Part shown: piece by piece, positions 8,499 through 17,200 of the stretch
Position numbering within the stretch: position 1 is the stretch's first letter
How the letters are laid out: each line of letters starts with the position of its first letter
Assembly (NCBI RefSeq): GCF_019669905.1
Contig: NZ_AP019777.1
Location: 4,650,001 to 4,714,000 of the forward strand
Origin: Methylomonas koyamae
GTDB lineage: Bacteria > Pseudomonadota > Gammaproteobacteria > Methylococcales > Methylomonadaceae
Length of the DNA: 64,000 nucleotides
Direction of reading: 5' to 3'
Made by a program: the position numbers and the translations under genes
Notes under the pieces: generated by a model
Databases searched by the model: none
Seen by the model: only the letters and a program-made list of their open reading frames with translations
Told to the model about the DNA's origin: nothing

Positions 8499-9880
8499 TG
8501 CGGATTGGCGACCGGCTTGGTTCGGGAACGGTAGCGGCCGGATTTGCGGTTGCGCGGTTTGCCGCCGCCGGATTTGCCGGGCGTTGTCATTTGTTTGCGC
8601 AATTCCTCGTCGGCCTCCTGGAACTGTGCCCACCATTCCACCAATTGCGGATCGGCGCCGCCGGTTTCCGCCCGCAGTTGAAAGAAGTCGTAAGCCGCCC
8701 GGAATTTGGGCTGCTCCAACAGCCGATACGGCCGGGTGCCGACAGTACGGGAAAATTTGGGCTGCATGAACCAGACATCGCGCATCGACTGCGTGATGTG
8801 CCTGGGCATCGCGGTGATCTTGATTTGCCGCGCCAGAACTTCGTTGGCGGCGTTTTGGTAGGCCAGCGTCTCGTTTTCGCCGTTGCCGATGCGCTTTTGC
8901 GCGGCGACCTGTAACGGCTCCCACAATAGCGCGGCCAGTAGAAAATACGGGGTCAGCGTCTTGCCGTCGTTATAGCGCCGGTCGGAATTCTCTAAAGCCC
9001 GAATCAAAAACAGGCGCGGAAAGTCCTGTTCCTGGGTAGCCAGACAACGTTCGGTCTCCGGGAATAGAATCCCGAACAGGCCGTAATGCCTGAGCATTTC
9101 GAAGGTTTGCAATCCGTAACCGGCCAAAAACAGCTTCAACACTTCGTCGTACAAGCGGGCGGAGGGGATGCTTTTCAGTAAGTCGGCCTGGGCGTAGATT
9201 GGCTTCTCGGTATCGGGATGCAGCGTAAAACCCAATTTGACGGCAAAGCGGATAGCCCTGATCATCCGCACCGGATCTTCCCGGTAGCGGACTTCCGGGT
9301 CGCCGATCAGACGCATTACCCCAGCCGCGTGGTCCTGCATGCCGCCGGTGTAATCGACTACCGAAAAATCGCGGATGTTGTAGTACAGGGCATTGACGGT
9401 GAAGTCGCGACGCCAGACGTCTTCCTCCAAGGTTCCGAACACGTTGTCGCGCAGCAAACGGCCGTCTTCGTGCACCACTTGCCGGTCGGACTCTTCGTTA
9501 TCGACACCGCCGCGAAAGGTGGCGACTTCTATGATTTCCCGACCGAAAAACACATGGGCCAAACGGAAGCGGCGGCCGATAATCCGGCAATTGCGGAAGA
9601 TTTGTTTCACCTGCTCCGGGCTGGCGTTGGTCGCCACGTCGAAATCCTTGGGCTCCCGCCCCAGCAGCAAATCACGCACGCAACCGCCGACCAGATAGGC
9701 TTCGAAATCGGCTTTTTTCAGCCGCGTCAATACCTTGAGTGCATTCTCGCTGATTTGGGTACGGCTTATGCAATGCTCCGAACGCGGGTAAATCTTCACG
9801 GCATTGGCAGCAGCCGGCGCGTCGGCCGACTGGGCGGCCAAACTCACGGGCGCAAAGATTTTTTTGATGAAACTAAAAAT
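8495..9880 (-). CDS. pcnB: Poly(A) polymerase I, probably started at AUU
   Basis: PcnB adds 3' poly(A) tails that mark RNAs for decay. The nucleotidyltransferase core is clear: EAYLVGGCVRDLLLGREP followed by KDFDVATNASPEQVKQIF, then RIIGRRFRLAHVFFG. The C-terminus is basic and Gly/Lys/Arg-rich, as in the family. The first ordinary start is a GTG at 9847 without a ribosome-binding site. Eleven codons further upstream, still in frame, an ATT at 9880 stands 8 bases after AAGGA and gives an N-terminus of the type MFSFIKKIFAP, like the E. coli protein, whose gene is known to start at AUU. I therefore use 9880 (461 residues). Function is certain; the start is inferred. Confidence 0.93.
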   Translation of the reverse strand: MFSFIKKIFAPVSLAAQSADAPAAANAVKIYPRSEHCISRTQISENALKVLTRLKKADFEAYLVGGCVRDLLLGREPKDFDVATNASPEQVKQIFRNCRIIGRRFRLAHVFFGREIIEVATFRGGVDNEESDRQVVHEDGRLLRDNVFGTLEEDVWRRDFTVNALYYNIRDFSVVDYTGGMQDHAAGVMRLIGDPEVRYREDPVRMIRAIRFAVKLGFTLHPDTEKPIYAQADLLKSIPSARLYDEVLKLFLAGYGLQTFEMLRHYGLFGILFPETERCLATQEQDFPRLFLIRALENSDRRYNDGKTLTPYFLLAALLWEPLQVAAQKRIGNGENETLAYQNAANEVLARQIKITAMPRHITQSMRDVWFMQPKFSRTVGTRPYRLLEQPKFRAAYDFFQLRAETGGADPQLVEWWAQFQEADEELRKQMTTPGKSGGGKPRNRKSGRYRSRTKPVANPQ

Positions 9881-9949
9881 AACCGTATTCCTTTATTAAA
9901 TGATGCCTGCCAAACCACGGAGCTGCGGAGCGCGCAGCTTGAAAGCTTT

Positions 9950-9979
9950 ATCATAACACCTCGCCAGAATTAAGCTCAA
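9950..9979 (-). promoter_or_regulatory. Possible sigma-70 promoter of the pcnB operon
   Basis: On the minus strand TTGAGC, an 18-base spacer and TATGAT, placed about 70 bases before the proposed pcnB start. The -10 is good, the -35 weak. Confidence 0.4.
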
Positions 9980-9992
9980 TCGAGCACTTTCT

Positions 9993-10021
9993 TTTACATT
10001 CCCTTGCGTTGACTGTAGAAT
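9993..10021 (+). promoter_or_regulatory. Sigma-70 promoter for the small membrane protein gene
   Basis: TTTACA, a 17-base spacer and TAGAAT, each differing from consensus at one position. Transcription would start near 10028 and give a leader of about 90 bases. Confidence 0.6.
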
Positions 10022-10119
10022 TTGACCACTCGTCGCGTAACGGCGTAATACCTTGAATACCAGCCAAGCCCGCGTCCATTCGTCAGGCAGCGGGCTCTTT
10101 ACTTCGGAGTGTGGAGCGT

Positions 10120-10299
10120 ATGTTTAAGAAGATTTTACTGGGTTTTGTCGACCGCCCCTTGTTCGCTAGTCTGTTTATCGCGGATTTCGCGATCTTGCTG
10201 TTCCATCGGCCGCCGTTCCTGTTTTCCATCGTCATGGTTGGCGCATTGGTCGGAATGAGCATGTACATGGGCCAAAAGCTGGCTCCGTTCGAACAGTAA
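10120..10299 (+). CDS. Small two-helix membrane protein
   Basis: A 59-residue protein not assigned to a family. It starts at the ATG at 10120, preceded by GGAG; the GTG three codons upstream is less likely. The sequence opens MFKKILLGFVDRPLFASLFI and is mostly hydrophobic, with two probable membrane helices (about residues 14-28 and 34-50) and a short polar tail ending KLAPFEQ. The next gene, an RDD protein, begins immediately after its stop codon, so the two may be one unit. No function can be given. Confidence 0.6.
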   Translation: MFKKILLGFVDRPLFASLFIADFAILLFHRPPFLFSIVMVGALVGMSMYMGQKLAPFEQ

Positions 10300-10764
10300 T
10301 TGCGCGAAGCAAGCCGAACCATCCAAACCAAGCCCGGCGTCGAACCCGTATCGGCGCCGGGTTTTTTACGCCGCATGGGCGCTGTGATTTACGACGCCCT
10401 GCTGTTGTTAGCCGTACTATTTTTGGCCACCGCCCTAGCTCTTCCGTTAAACCAAGGCCAAGCGTTCGCCTCGAACCAAGCCATATACCCGATCTATCTG
10501 CTGGCCGTAAGCTTTGCCTTCTACGGCTGGTTCTGGACCCACGGCGGCCAAACCCTGGGCCTACGCGCCTGGAAGATCAAACTCGTCTCCACCGACCAGC
10601 AAGCCGTCGATTGGCCGCACGCGGCGTTGCGCTTTATTAGCGCCCTGCTTTCCTGGGTCTGCTTGGGCTTTGGATTTGTCTGGTGCTTGTTCGACAAGGA
10701 CCGCCAAAGCTGGCACGACCGCCTGTCCAAAACCCGCCTCATCTACTGCGAAGAAAAGCGCTGA
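10300..10764 (+). CDS. RDD-family membrane protein
   Basis: A 154-residue inner-membrane protein with three hydrophobic helices and the hallmarks of RDD proteins: the opening APGFLRRMGAVIYDALLLL, the central WTHGGQTLGLRAWKIKLV, and the final DKDRQSWHDRLSKTRLI. RDD proteins are small membrane proteins with mostly unknown roles; some are linked to sodium or proton exchange. The start is the TTG directly after the previous stop codon (TAATTG). An ATG at 10375 would remove the conserved FLRR segment, so I prefer the longer form, though a terminator-like hairpin in between leaves doubt. Confidence 0.85.
   Translation: MREASRTIQTKPGVEPVSAPGFLRRMGAVIYDALLLLAVLFLATALALPLNQGQAFASNQAIYPIYLLAVSFAFYGWFWTHGGQTLGLRAWKIKLVSTDQQAVDWPHAALRFISALLSWVCLGFGFVWCLFDKDRQSWHDRLSKTRLIYCEEKR
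10333..10367 (+). terminator. Terminator-like hairpin inside the start of the RDD gene
   Basis: A 7-bp GC-rich stem (CCCGGCG with CGCCGGG), a 15-base loop and then six Ts. It has the form of an intrinsic terminator for the preceding small gene, but it also lies in the reading frame of the RDD protein. The long loop weakens the case. Confidence 0.4.
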
Positions 10765-10824
10765 AGCCAAAATCGGATGTGCTATATTCCCGGCTCCATC
10801 TTCTTCATGAGCCGGGAGCACACA

Positions 10825-11211
10825 ATGAAAACAATAACAATAGCCCTATCCCTGTTTGCAGTATTCGTCTCCGCCAATGCCGTTGCCGACGTGAAGTTGG
10901 CGGACAATTCCAAGTTAGTGGGCAAATGGCAGGTCACCGCCGAAGCCCTCGCGCTGGACAGAGAGAAAAAAAAGCTCCAAGTCACCTGGGAGTTTCAAAA
11001 AGACGGTACGTTGATCACTACCGGTGAAGATGCCCGTAGCGGCATCGGCGAAATGACGATTCCGATCAAATACAGCGTGGCCGACGGCTTGATCAAAAAA
11101 CAAATCACTCCGGGCCGGGAAAAATACGAGGACTGCGCCGTCGTGGAAATGGACGAAAAGGATATGGTATTGAAATGTAAATTTCTCTACCTGTTCATGA
11201 CCCGCAAATAA
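10825..11211 (+). CDS. Secreted protein of unknown function
   Basis: A 128-residue protein beginning MKTITIALSLFAVFVSANAV with a typical signal peptide cleaved after VADA-like residues near position 20. The ATG at 10825 follows GGGAG. The mature part is about 105 residues and reads as a lipocalin-like beta-rich fold: KLVGKWQVTAEAL, then LQVTWEFQKDGTLIT and a Cys near each of the last two strands (EDCAVVEM, LKCKFLYL) that could form a disulfide. I do not recognise a named family. It stands alone between the RDD gene and a bidirectional hairpin. Confidence 0.75.
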   Translation: MKTITIALSLFAVFVSANAVADVKLADNSKLVGKWQVTAEALALDREKKKLQVTWEFQKDGTLITTGEDARSGIGEMTIPIKYSVADGLIKKQITPGREKYEDCAVVEMDEKDMVLKCKFLYLFMTRK

Positions 11212-11231
11212 CCTCCGCTACCGACCGCTCG

Positions 11232-11256
11232 AGCCGGCTGCGAAGTGCAGCCGGCT
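11232..11256. terminator. Hairpin between convergent transcripts
   Basis: A 10-bp stem (AGCCGGCTGC with GCAGCCGGCT) and loop GAAGT, between the secreted protein gene and the end of lptG. There is no long T-run, so termination strength is uncertain. Confidence 0.6.
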
Positions 11257-11275
11257 TCCGTTCGAGGCTCTCGTC

Positions 11276-12343
11276 TTAGCTGCCCCGCTTAACCGCGTAA
11301 AGCGCGCAACAAAACACCAAGGTGCTGGGCAACATCGCCATCAACATCGGATTCATGTCGTAAACCAAGCCGACATGGCCGGCAATCCGGTCGAAAATAT
11401 TGAAGGTCATGCCGATCACGATACCCATCATGATCCGCGCACCGGTGCTGACGCCGCGGCCGATGCCGATCACGAACGGCGCCGACACCATCAACATCAC
11501 GAACGTGACGAACGGATTGATCAACCGGCTCCAAAACGCCAGCTCGTAACTTTGCGATTTCTGGTTGTTCTGTTTCAGAAAATCGATGTACATAAACAAA
11601 TCGTACAGCGACAGGTTATCGGAGTTGACTACGGCCACTTTCAGCAGATCGGAATCGATCCCTGAACGCCAGGCCTGCTGCTCCTGAGCGCCGGCAAATA
11701 TTTGCTGCGGTGCGATTTCCGAGTGCTTGACCCCCTCCAGCCGCCATTGCTTGTCCCCCAGAAATTGGGCGCGCTCCGCTTGGGTGACCCGTTGCAAGTG
11801 CTTATCCTCGCCCACGTCGTAAATCCGCAGGTCGGCCAACGAGCCGTCGTCCAGTATTTTGCGAACGTTGATGAAACTATTGCCTTCGCGCAGCCACATG
11901 CCGTATTGCGAACGCATCACCACACCGTCATGCAGCGCCGTCGTTTTCAGCAATTGCGCGGCCCGCTCGCAAGGCGGCGCCACAAACTCGCCGACCAGCA
12001 CCGCGACAACCACCAGCACCAGACCGGCCAGCATGATGGTCCGGATGATCCAGGCCACCGACAGACCGGCGCCGCGCATCGCGATGATTTCCCGGTTGTT
12101 GGCCATCGCCCCGACCACGAACAGGCTTCCCAACAGCGCCGAAGACGGCACCAATTCGTAAAATACCCGCGGCGAAGTCAACGTCAGAAACCACAAAATG
12201 GTCTGCAAATTGTAGCCGCCCTGGCCCAGGTCCTTTAATTCGTCGCTGAAGCTGAACAGATTGAACAAGGTCAGCAACAGAATCACCGCCACCAGCGAAC
12301 CTTTCACGACTTCCCTGACGATATAAAACGTTAATACATTCAT
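11276..12343 (-). CDS. lptG: LPS export ABC transporter permease LptG
   Basis: LptG pairs with LptF and the LptB ATPase to extract lipopolysaccharide from the inner membrane and feed it to the Lpt bridge. The 355-residue protein begins MNVLTFYIVREVVKGSLVAV; its ATG overlaps the lptF stop (ATGA). Six membrane helices are visible in two groups of three around a periplasmic beta-jellyroll domain (about residues 130-260). The coupling-helix region MANNREIIAMRGAGLSV is typical. Frames extending upstream overlap lptF and are not real. Confidence 0.95.
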   Translation of the reverse strand: MNVLTFYIVREVVKGSLVAVILLLTLFNLFSFSDELKDLGQGGYNLQTILWFLTLTSPRVFYELVPSSALLGSLFVVGAMANNREIIAMRGAGLSVAWIIRTIMLAGLVLVVVAVLVGEFVAPPCERAAQLLKTTALHDGVVMRSQYGMWLREGNSFINVRKILDDGSLADLRIYDVGEDKHLQRVTQAERAQFLGDKQWRLEGVKHSEIAPQQIFAGAQEQQAWRSGIDSDLLKVAVVNSDNLSLYDLFMYIDFLKQNNQKSQSYELAFWSRLINPFVTFVMLMVSAPFVIGIGRGVSTGARIMMGIVIGMTFNIFDRIAGHVGLVYDMNPMLMAMLPSTLVFCCALYAVKRGS

Positions 12344-13410
12344 CCGGCAACCTTTCCTGTCAGACTTTGCAAACACCAGCGCCAGCCGTACAGACGGACC
12401 AGCATGGCCAATCCCAGCAACAGCAAGGCCGTATCCACCCAAAAATAACCGACCCAGGCCGGCAGCGCACCGCTGATGACCCAGCTATGGTTGACCCGCT
12501 GCAGGTTGCCGTAGACGAAGTAAATGCCGAAAGCGACCAGCATACTGCCGTAGATTCCGCCGCGCGGCGACAGTTTGGCCAGCGGTACCGCCAAAACCGC
12601 CAACAACACCACGCCCAGCGGCGTATTCAACCGGTCTTGAACTTCCGCGACATCGCGCAATTCCTGCGACACCCACAACGCCTTGGTCGGAATGGCCTCC
12701 CGGCCCAGGCTTAACACCGTGACCTTTTTTTCGATCAACACCGAATATTCCTGAAACGCTTCTATGACGAAATCCTTATTGCCGGGCACACCCATCACCC
12801 GCTGGCCATTTTCCAACACCAAATACAGCCCGCCAGGCAAATTTCTCAGCCAACCCGATTCGGCGTTGACCACGCCGAGTTTGCCGCCCTGCTTGTTTTG
12901 CACGAACACATGGTGCATATGGCCTTCGTCGTCCACCGTTTCGGTATAGAAAATCAGCTCGCCATCACTGTACTCGCTGAAGCGGCCGGCGGAAATACCG
13001 CGAATATCGGCATTTTGCTTGTCCTGGTGCATCAATTCTTCGGTGCGCGCCTCGGCCCACGGCGCCGCGAACATCGACAGACCCACGCCAAGCAGACTGA
13101 GCGGAACCACCAGCAGGAACACCGCCCGGTAAATGGTGAACGCGCCGCCGCCGGCCGACGAAATCGCCGACATTTCCTGTTCGCGGTGCATCCGCCCCAA
13201 CACCATTAACACCGCCATGAACAACGCCGCCGGCAAAAAGGCCGTGGTGGCGATGACGATTTTCATGCCCAGCAAGGCCATCACGGTATCGTTGGCGATA
13301 TTGCCCTCGATAGCCAGAGCCAGTACCCGAATGAATTTGCGGCTGACGATAATCACCACCAGAACCGTCAGCACCGCCGTGACGGTAAAAAACAGCTCCT
13401 TGATGATCAT
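12340..13410 (-). CDS. lptF: LPS export ABC transporter permease LptF
   Basis: Partner of LptG in lipopolysaccharide export. From the ATG at 13410 (MIIKELFFTVTAVLTVLVV) the protein has 356 residues, close to E. coli LptF (366), with the first helix directly after the start as in the family. A GTG four codons upstream is possible; longer starts reach into the promoter region of pepA. It shows RMHREQEMSAISSAGGG, the cytoplasmic coupling loop, and a large periplasmic domain followed by three helices. It is divergent from pepA, the usual order lptG-lptF / pepA-holC. Confidence 0.93.
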   Translation of the reverse strand: MIIKELFFTVTAVLTVLVVIIVSRKFIRVLALAIEGNIANDTVMALLGMKIVIATTAFLPAALFMAVLMVLGRMHREQEMSAISSAGGGAFTIYRAVFLLVVPLSLLGVGLSMFAAPWAEARTEELMHQDKQNADIRGISAGRFSEYSDGELIFYTETVDDEGHMHHVFVQNKQGGKLGVVNAESGWLRNLPGGLYLVLENGQRVMGVPGNKDFVIEAFQEYSVLIEKKVTVLSLGREAIPTKALWVSQELRDVAEVQDRLNTPLGVVLLAVLAVPLAKLSPRGGIYGSMLVAFGIYFVYGNLQRVNHSWVISGALPAWVGYFWVDTALLLLGLAMLVRLYGWRWCLQSLTGKVAG

Positions 13411-13500
13411 TTTATCCAGCACGGTGAACAGCCGAAACGGCCGGCCGGCGCTGGGCATTGCACGCTCGACGCTCAAAGACTCTCTCCCGATATTCTCATG

Positions 13501-13506
13501 TATAAT
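13501..13506 (+). promoter_or_regulatory. -10 element of the pepA promoter
   Basis: A perfect TATAAT about 60 bases before pepA, in the gap shared with divergent lptF. No convincing -35 is seen at the right distance. Confidence 0.45.
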
Positions 13507-13563
13507 CGGTCGCAATACCGCTGCAACCGGCAGAAACCCTCAATCCAAGACACTTGATAGTGG

Positions 13564-15057
13564 ATGTATCAAATGGACTATTCTATAGAAAGCTCCCCCT
13601 TAGACAAACTGCAAAGCGATTGCCTGCTGCTGGGTATTTACGAGAACCAACAACTGACCCCGGCTGCCGCGGCCTTGGATGCGGCGAACGGGGGCCTGAT
13701 CGGTAAGCTGATCGCCCGCGGCGACATTAAGGGCAAGAACGCGGAAACCCTGCTGGTCAACAACCTGCCCGAAGGCAATATCGTTCGTATCGTCCTGGTC
13801 GGCTTCGGCGAACGCGGCAAAGTCAGCCGTAAACAATACCGCAAGGCGCTGGCCGCGGCGGTCAAAACCGTCAAGGACAGCAAAGTGCAAACTGCGAGCA
13901 GCGCACTGCTGGACATCGACGTCGATGGTGCAGACAGCCAATGGAAAGCCCGACAAATCGTCGAAGTGTTCAACGACGGCCTGTACCAATACAGCGCGAC
14001 CAAAAAAGTCGACGACAAAATTCCGCTGCAACAGCTCCGCATCGTCGCTAACGACAGCCAAAAGGCGGCGGCCGAAACCGGTCTGCAACAGGGGGTCGCA
14101 ATCGCGTTGGGCGTCGAATTGGCTAAACAACTGGCCGACCTCCCCGGCAATATTTGCACGCCGACCTACCTTGCCAAACAAGCGCTGGCACTGGCCGGCC
14201 AACACGAGTTGTTGAGCTGCGAAATCCTGGAAGAAAGCGACATGGAAGCGCTGGGCATGGGCTCGTTTCTGTCGGTAACCCGCGGCAGCCGCCAGCCGGC
14301 CAAATTGATCTGCCTGGAATACCGGGGCGGCGACAAAAACGCCAAACCCATCGTGCTGGTCGGCAAAGGCCTGACCTTCGACGCTGGCGGCATTTCGTTG
14401 AAACCCGGTCAAGGCATGGACGAAATGAAGTACGACATGTGCGGCGGCGCCAGCGTGCTAGGCATCGTCCGCGCCACCAGCCTTTTGAATTTGAAACTGA
14501 ACATCGTCGGCTTGGTGCCGGCTTCGGAAAACCTGCCGGACGGCGCCGCCAACAAACCGGGCGATATCTGGACCAGCATGTCCGGCAAGACTATCGAAAT
14601 CTTGAACACCGACGCCGAAGGCCGCCTGATCCTGTGCGACACGCTGACCTATGCCAAAAAATACAACCCGGACGTCATCATCGACATGGCGACCTTGACC
14701 GGTGCCTGCATCGTCGCTTTGGGCCGGGTGCCGAGCGGCTTGTTCGGTAACGACGACAAACTCTGCAACGAATTGATCGGGGCCAGCGAAACCGCCTGCG
14801 ACTTGCTGTGGCGGATGCCGATCTGGGAAGAATACCAGGAGCAACTGAAATCCAATTTCGCCGATCTGGCCAACATCGGCGGCCCGGACGGCGGCAGTAT
14901 CACCGCGGCGGTATTCCTGTCCAAATTCGCCGAGGAATACCGTTGGGCGCACATCGACATCGCCGGCACCGCCTGGCGCACCGGCGCCAACAAGGGCGCT
15001 ACCGGCCGGCCGGTGCCGTTAGTTACCCAGTATTTGTTGAATCGGGCATCGGCTTAA
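13564..15057 (+). CDS. pepA: Leucyl aminopeptidase
   Basis: PepA is a hexameric cytosolic M17 metallopeptidase that removes N-terminal residues; in E. coli it also binds DNA in Xer recombination and carAB control. The 497-residue protein contains the metal-binding and catalytic motifs [16 protein letters not shown] and [12 protein letters not shown], and ends with the typical [14 protein letters not shown]. Two in-frame ATGs (13564 and 13573) are both possible; the second has a GGATG upstream. It is followed after a 361-base gap by holC. Confidence 0.97.
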   Translation: MYQMDYSIESSPLDKLQSDCLLLGIYENQQLTPAAAALDAANGGLIGKLIARGDIKGKNAETLLVNNLPEGNIVRIVLVGFGERGKVSRKQYRKALAAAVKTVKDSKVQTASSALLDIDVDGADSQWKARQIVEVFNDGLYQYSATKKVDDKIPLQQLRIVANDSQKAAAETGLQQGVAIALGVELAKQLADLPGNICTPTYLAKQALALAGQHELLSCEILEESDMEALGMGSFLSVTRGSRQPAKLICLEYRGGDKNAKPIVLVGKGLTFDAGGISLKPGQGMDEMKYDMCGGASVLGIVRATSLLNLKLNIVGLVPASENLPDGAANKPGDIWTSMSGKTIEILNTDAEGRLILCDTLTYAKKYNPDVIIDMATLTGACIVALGRVPSGLFGNDDKLCNELIGASETACDLLWRMPIWEEYQEQLKSNFADLANIGGPDGGSITAAVFLSKFAEEYRWAHIDIAGTAWRTGANKGATGRPVPLVTQYLLNRASA

Positions 15058-15418
15058 CCGGTGCCGTGGCGCCCGGCTTACGCCGGGCATTGCGCTACCC
15101 CCTCTTTTCCAAAGAGGGGCAGTGGAGATTTTCCAAATAAGCCCATCTATCCCCGCGGCTAGTTAACAAGGGTAAGTAACTTAGAGACGTATTGGATTGG
15201 GATAGCTTGAGTTATTGGTTGTAACTATGTGGCACGATTGAATTGCCGGACCCCAGAAGCCATGCATCGCCAGCTCTCCCCTGGTTCTTGTAGCCCAGCA
15301 CAGGTTTCTGCACGAAGTAAATCCATGCCGGGATGACGACTTCGAATTGCTTTCAACGACTAATCCGAACATGCCTTGAATTGGCCCCACCCCGCCCAAA
15401 CGCCCAACTTAAACCGAC
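15058..15418. repeat. pepA-holC gap with hairpins and a dispersed repeat
   Basis: Directly after pepA stand two hairpins: GCCCGGC with GCCGGGC (15071-15088) and CCCCTCTTT with AAAGAGGGG (15099-15119). Neither has a T-run. Around 15238-15275 the text ATTGCCGGACCCCAGAAGCC resembles ATTGCCGGGGCCCAGAAGCC at 55846, so this gap holds a diverged copy of a dispersed intergenic repeat. No gene is seen. Confidence 0.5.
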
Positions 15419-15874
15419 ATGACCGAAACCAGTCATTCGCCATCCGTCCCGGAAGTCAGCTTCTACGTGCTCGGCAGCCACGATCAGCAGCAGCGCCTGG
15501 AATTCGCCTGCAAATTGGTCGAGAAAATCTACCGCACCGGTTTTTTCTGTTACGTGTTGGCCGAATCGGCCGAACAGGCCGGGCAAATCGACAAAGCCTT
15601 GTGGACCTTCCGCGCCGGCAGCTTCGTCCCCCACCAAATTTACCAAGGCTTACTGCCGCAATATCCCGGCACGATATTGATCGGCGACAGCGACATTCCT
15701 GAGGCCTGGCGCGGCGTCATCGTCAACCTGTCCTCGACGTTCCCGCCCGCCGAACCGCCGACCGAACGGATTCTGGAAATATTGGACAACAGCGAACAAT
15801 CCAAACAAGCCGGCCGTCAGCGCTACCGGCATTACCAGCAGTTGGGTTTATCGATCAATACCCACAAAATGTAA
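15419..15874 (+). CDS. holC: DNA polymerase III chi subunit
   Basis: HolC links the clamp-loader psi subunit to single-stranded DNA-binding protein at the replication fork. The 151-residue protein fits the family in length and sequence: EVSFYVLGSHDQQQRLEFAC near the start, the FVPHQIYQG loop, and ILIGDSDIPEAWRGVIVNLS. It follows pepA, the common gammaproteobacterial order, and precedes the RNase P RNA gene here rather than valS. Confidence 0.93.
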   Translation: MTETSHSPSVPEVSFYVLGSHDQQQRLEFACKLVEKIYRTGFFCYVLAESAEQAGQIDKALWTFRAGSFVPHQIYQGLLPQYPGTILIGDSDIPEAWRGVIVNLSSTFPPAEPPTERILEILDNSEQSKQAGRQRYRHYQQLGLSINTHKM

Positions 15875-16153
15875 GCCGGGCCGGGAGCAGCTCCGGGCTC
15901 TAGCGAAGCTCTCAGCCACGCCGCATCCTCCGCGTCGGCATGCAGGCTTTTGGCTGCCGCCGCACATTTTCCAGTGGCCGCTTCGGCTTTGGCTGCTTCG
16001 GCCCAATAGTTTGAACAGCAGGCGCCCCGCGCGACCATGGCCGCCCCGGTTTCGTGCGGATATCGCCTTTGCCGAACCGCGCTATTCAACAGGCATGAAC
16101 GCCGATGCCGCTCATTATTTTCATCGTGGCTGCCATCGCTGCGCGCAGACATC
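15875..16153. other. Gap between holC and the RNase P RNA
   Basis: Begins with a GC-rich inverted repeat just after holC (GCCGGGCCGGGAGCAGCTCC) that could serve as terminator without a T-run. The rest is GC-rich and shows no supported gene on either strand. Confidence 0.4.
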
Positions 16154-16182
16154 GAACTATTTGCCGGCGTTGCCTGTATAAT
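16154..16182 (+). promoter_or_regulatory. rnpB promoter
   Basis: A perfect TATAAT at 16177-16182 lies 8 bases before the predicted 5' end of the RNA, the distance expected of a -10 element. The -35 region is poorly conserved. Confidence 0.55.
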
Positions 16183-16190
16183 CTCCGGCA

Positions 16191-16541
16191 GAGTTGGCCG
16201 AACAGTCGCCGTTCCGCGCAAGCGGGAGGGAGGAAAGTCCGGGCTCCATAGGGCAGGGTGCCAGGTAATGCCTGGGAGGCGCGAGCCTACGGAAAGTGCC
16301 GCAGAAAATATACCGCCTGGTTCGTATCGGACCCGGTAAGGGTGAAATGGTGCGGTAAGAGCGCACCGCGCAACTGGTAACAGGTGTGGCAGGGTAAACC
16401 CCACCCGGAGCAAGATCAAATAGAGGAGCATTGGCGTGGCCCGCGCTGCTCCTGGGTAGATTGCTTGAGCGCTTGGGTGACCAAGCGCCTAGATGAATGG
16501 CTGTTCACGACAGAACCCGGCTTACAGGCCAACTCTTTCTC
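16191..16541 (+). ncRNA. rnpB: RNase P RNA, bacterial type A
   Basis: The catalytic RNA that matures tRNA 5' ends. Conserved blocks are all present in order: GAGGAAAGTCCGGGCTCC, ATAGGGCAGGGTGCCAGGTA, GGTAAGGGTGAAA followed by GGTGCGGTAAGAGCGCACCG, ACCCCACCCGGAGCAAGATC, and near the 3' end AGATGAATGGCTG then CAGAACCCGGCTTA. The ends pair as stem P1 (GAGTTGGCC with GGCCAACTC), and a T-rich tail follows. The length of about 350 bases is normal. Apparent reading frames crossing it are shadows. Confidence 0.96.
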
Positions 16542-16576
16542 TTCCCCTATTCTCTTTTGCCATCCGCAAATTTTCC

Positions 16577-17200
16577 ATGACCTTGAAAAGCGACGAGTTC
16601 TACCTGAAGGCCGAACAATTGATCGCGGCCGGCCGCTTTATCGACAGCAAAGGCTGGGTGCCTGCCACCAGCGGCAACTTTTCGGCGCGTTTGGCGGACG
16701 GCAATATTGCGATCACGGTATCAGGCCGGCATAAAGGCCGTTTGCAAACCGACGACATCATGCTGATCGACCCTCAAGGCCGCTCCCTCGACGGCAAGAA
16801 GCCGTCGGCGGAGACCTTGCTGCATACCTCGATTTACCGACGTTACCCGGATGTCCAGGCCGTATTGCACCCGCATTCGGTGAATGCCACCTTGACTGCC
16901 CGGCTGTTTCAAAACGAAATCGTGCTGGAAGATTACGAGCTGCTGAAGGCATTGCCCGGCATCGATACCCACGAAAGCCGCATCGTCGTACCAATCTTCA
17001 GCAACGATCAGGATATTCCGCGTCTGGCGGCCGAGGTCGAGCACTATTTGGACGCACACGGCGACATTCACGGCTACATTATCGCCGGCCACGGTTTTTA
17101 CACTTGGGGCGCTTCGGTGGACGATGCCTTACGCCATCTGGAAGCCCTGGAGTTTTTATTCGATATCGAAATTCGTCTGCACGGAGTGAAACGATTATGA
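16577..17200 (+). CDS. mtnB: Methylthioribulose-1-phosphate dehydratase
   Basis: MtnB dehydrates 5-methylthioribulose 1-phosphate in the methionine salvage pathway. It is a class II aldolase-fold zinc enzyme; the zinc ligands appear as HPHSVNATLTA and as the His of IAGHGFYTWG, and the opening GWVPATSGNFSARL is typical. The ATG at 16577 gives 207 residues; the longer frame overlaps rnpB and is rejected. It is the first gene of mtnB-mtnD-mtnC, with overlapping stops and starts. Confidence 0.95.
   Translation: MTLKSDEFYLKAEQLIAAGRFIDSKGWVPATSGNFSARLADGNIAITVSGRHKGRLQTDDIMLIDPQGRSLDGKKPSAETLLHTSIYRRYPDVQAVLHPHSVNATLTARLFQNEIVLEDYELLKALPGIDTHESRIVVPIFSNDQDIPRLAAEVEHYLDAHGDIHGYIIAGHGFYTWGASVDDALRHLEALEFLFDIEIRLHGVKRL

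Noticed and set aside
15832..16431. 199-residue minus-strand frame across holC end and rnpB
   Set aside because: It runs antisense through the RNase P RNA and has no family resemblance or ribosome-binding site.
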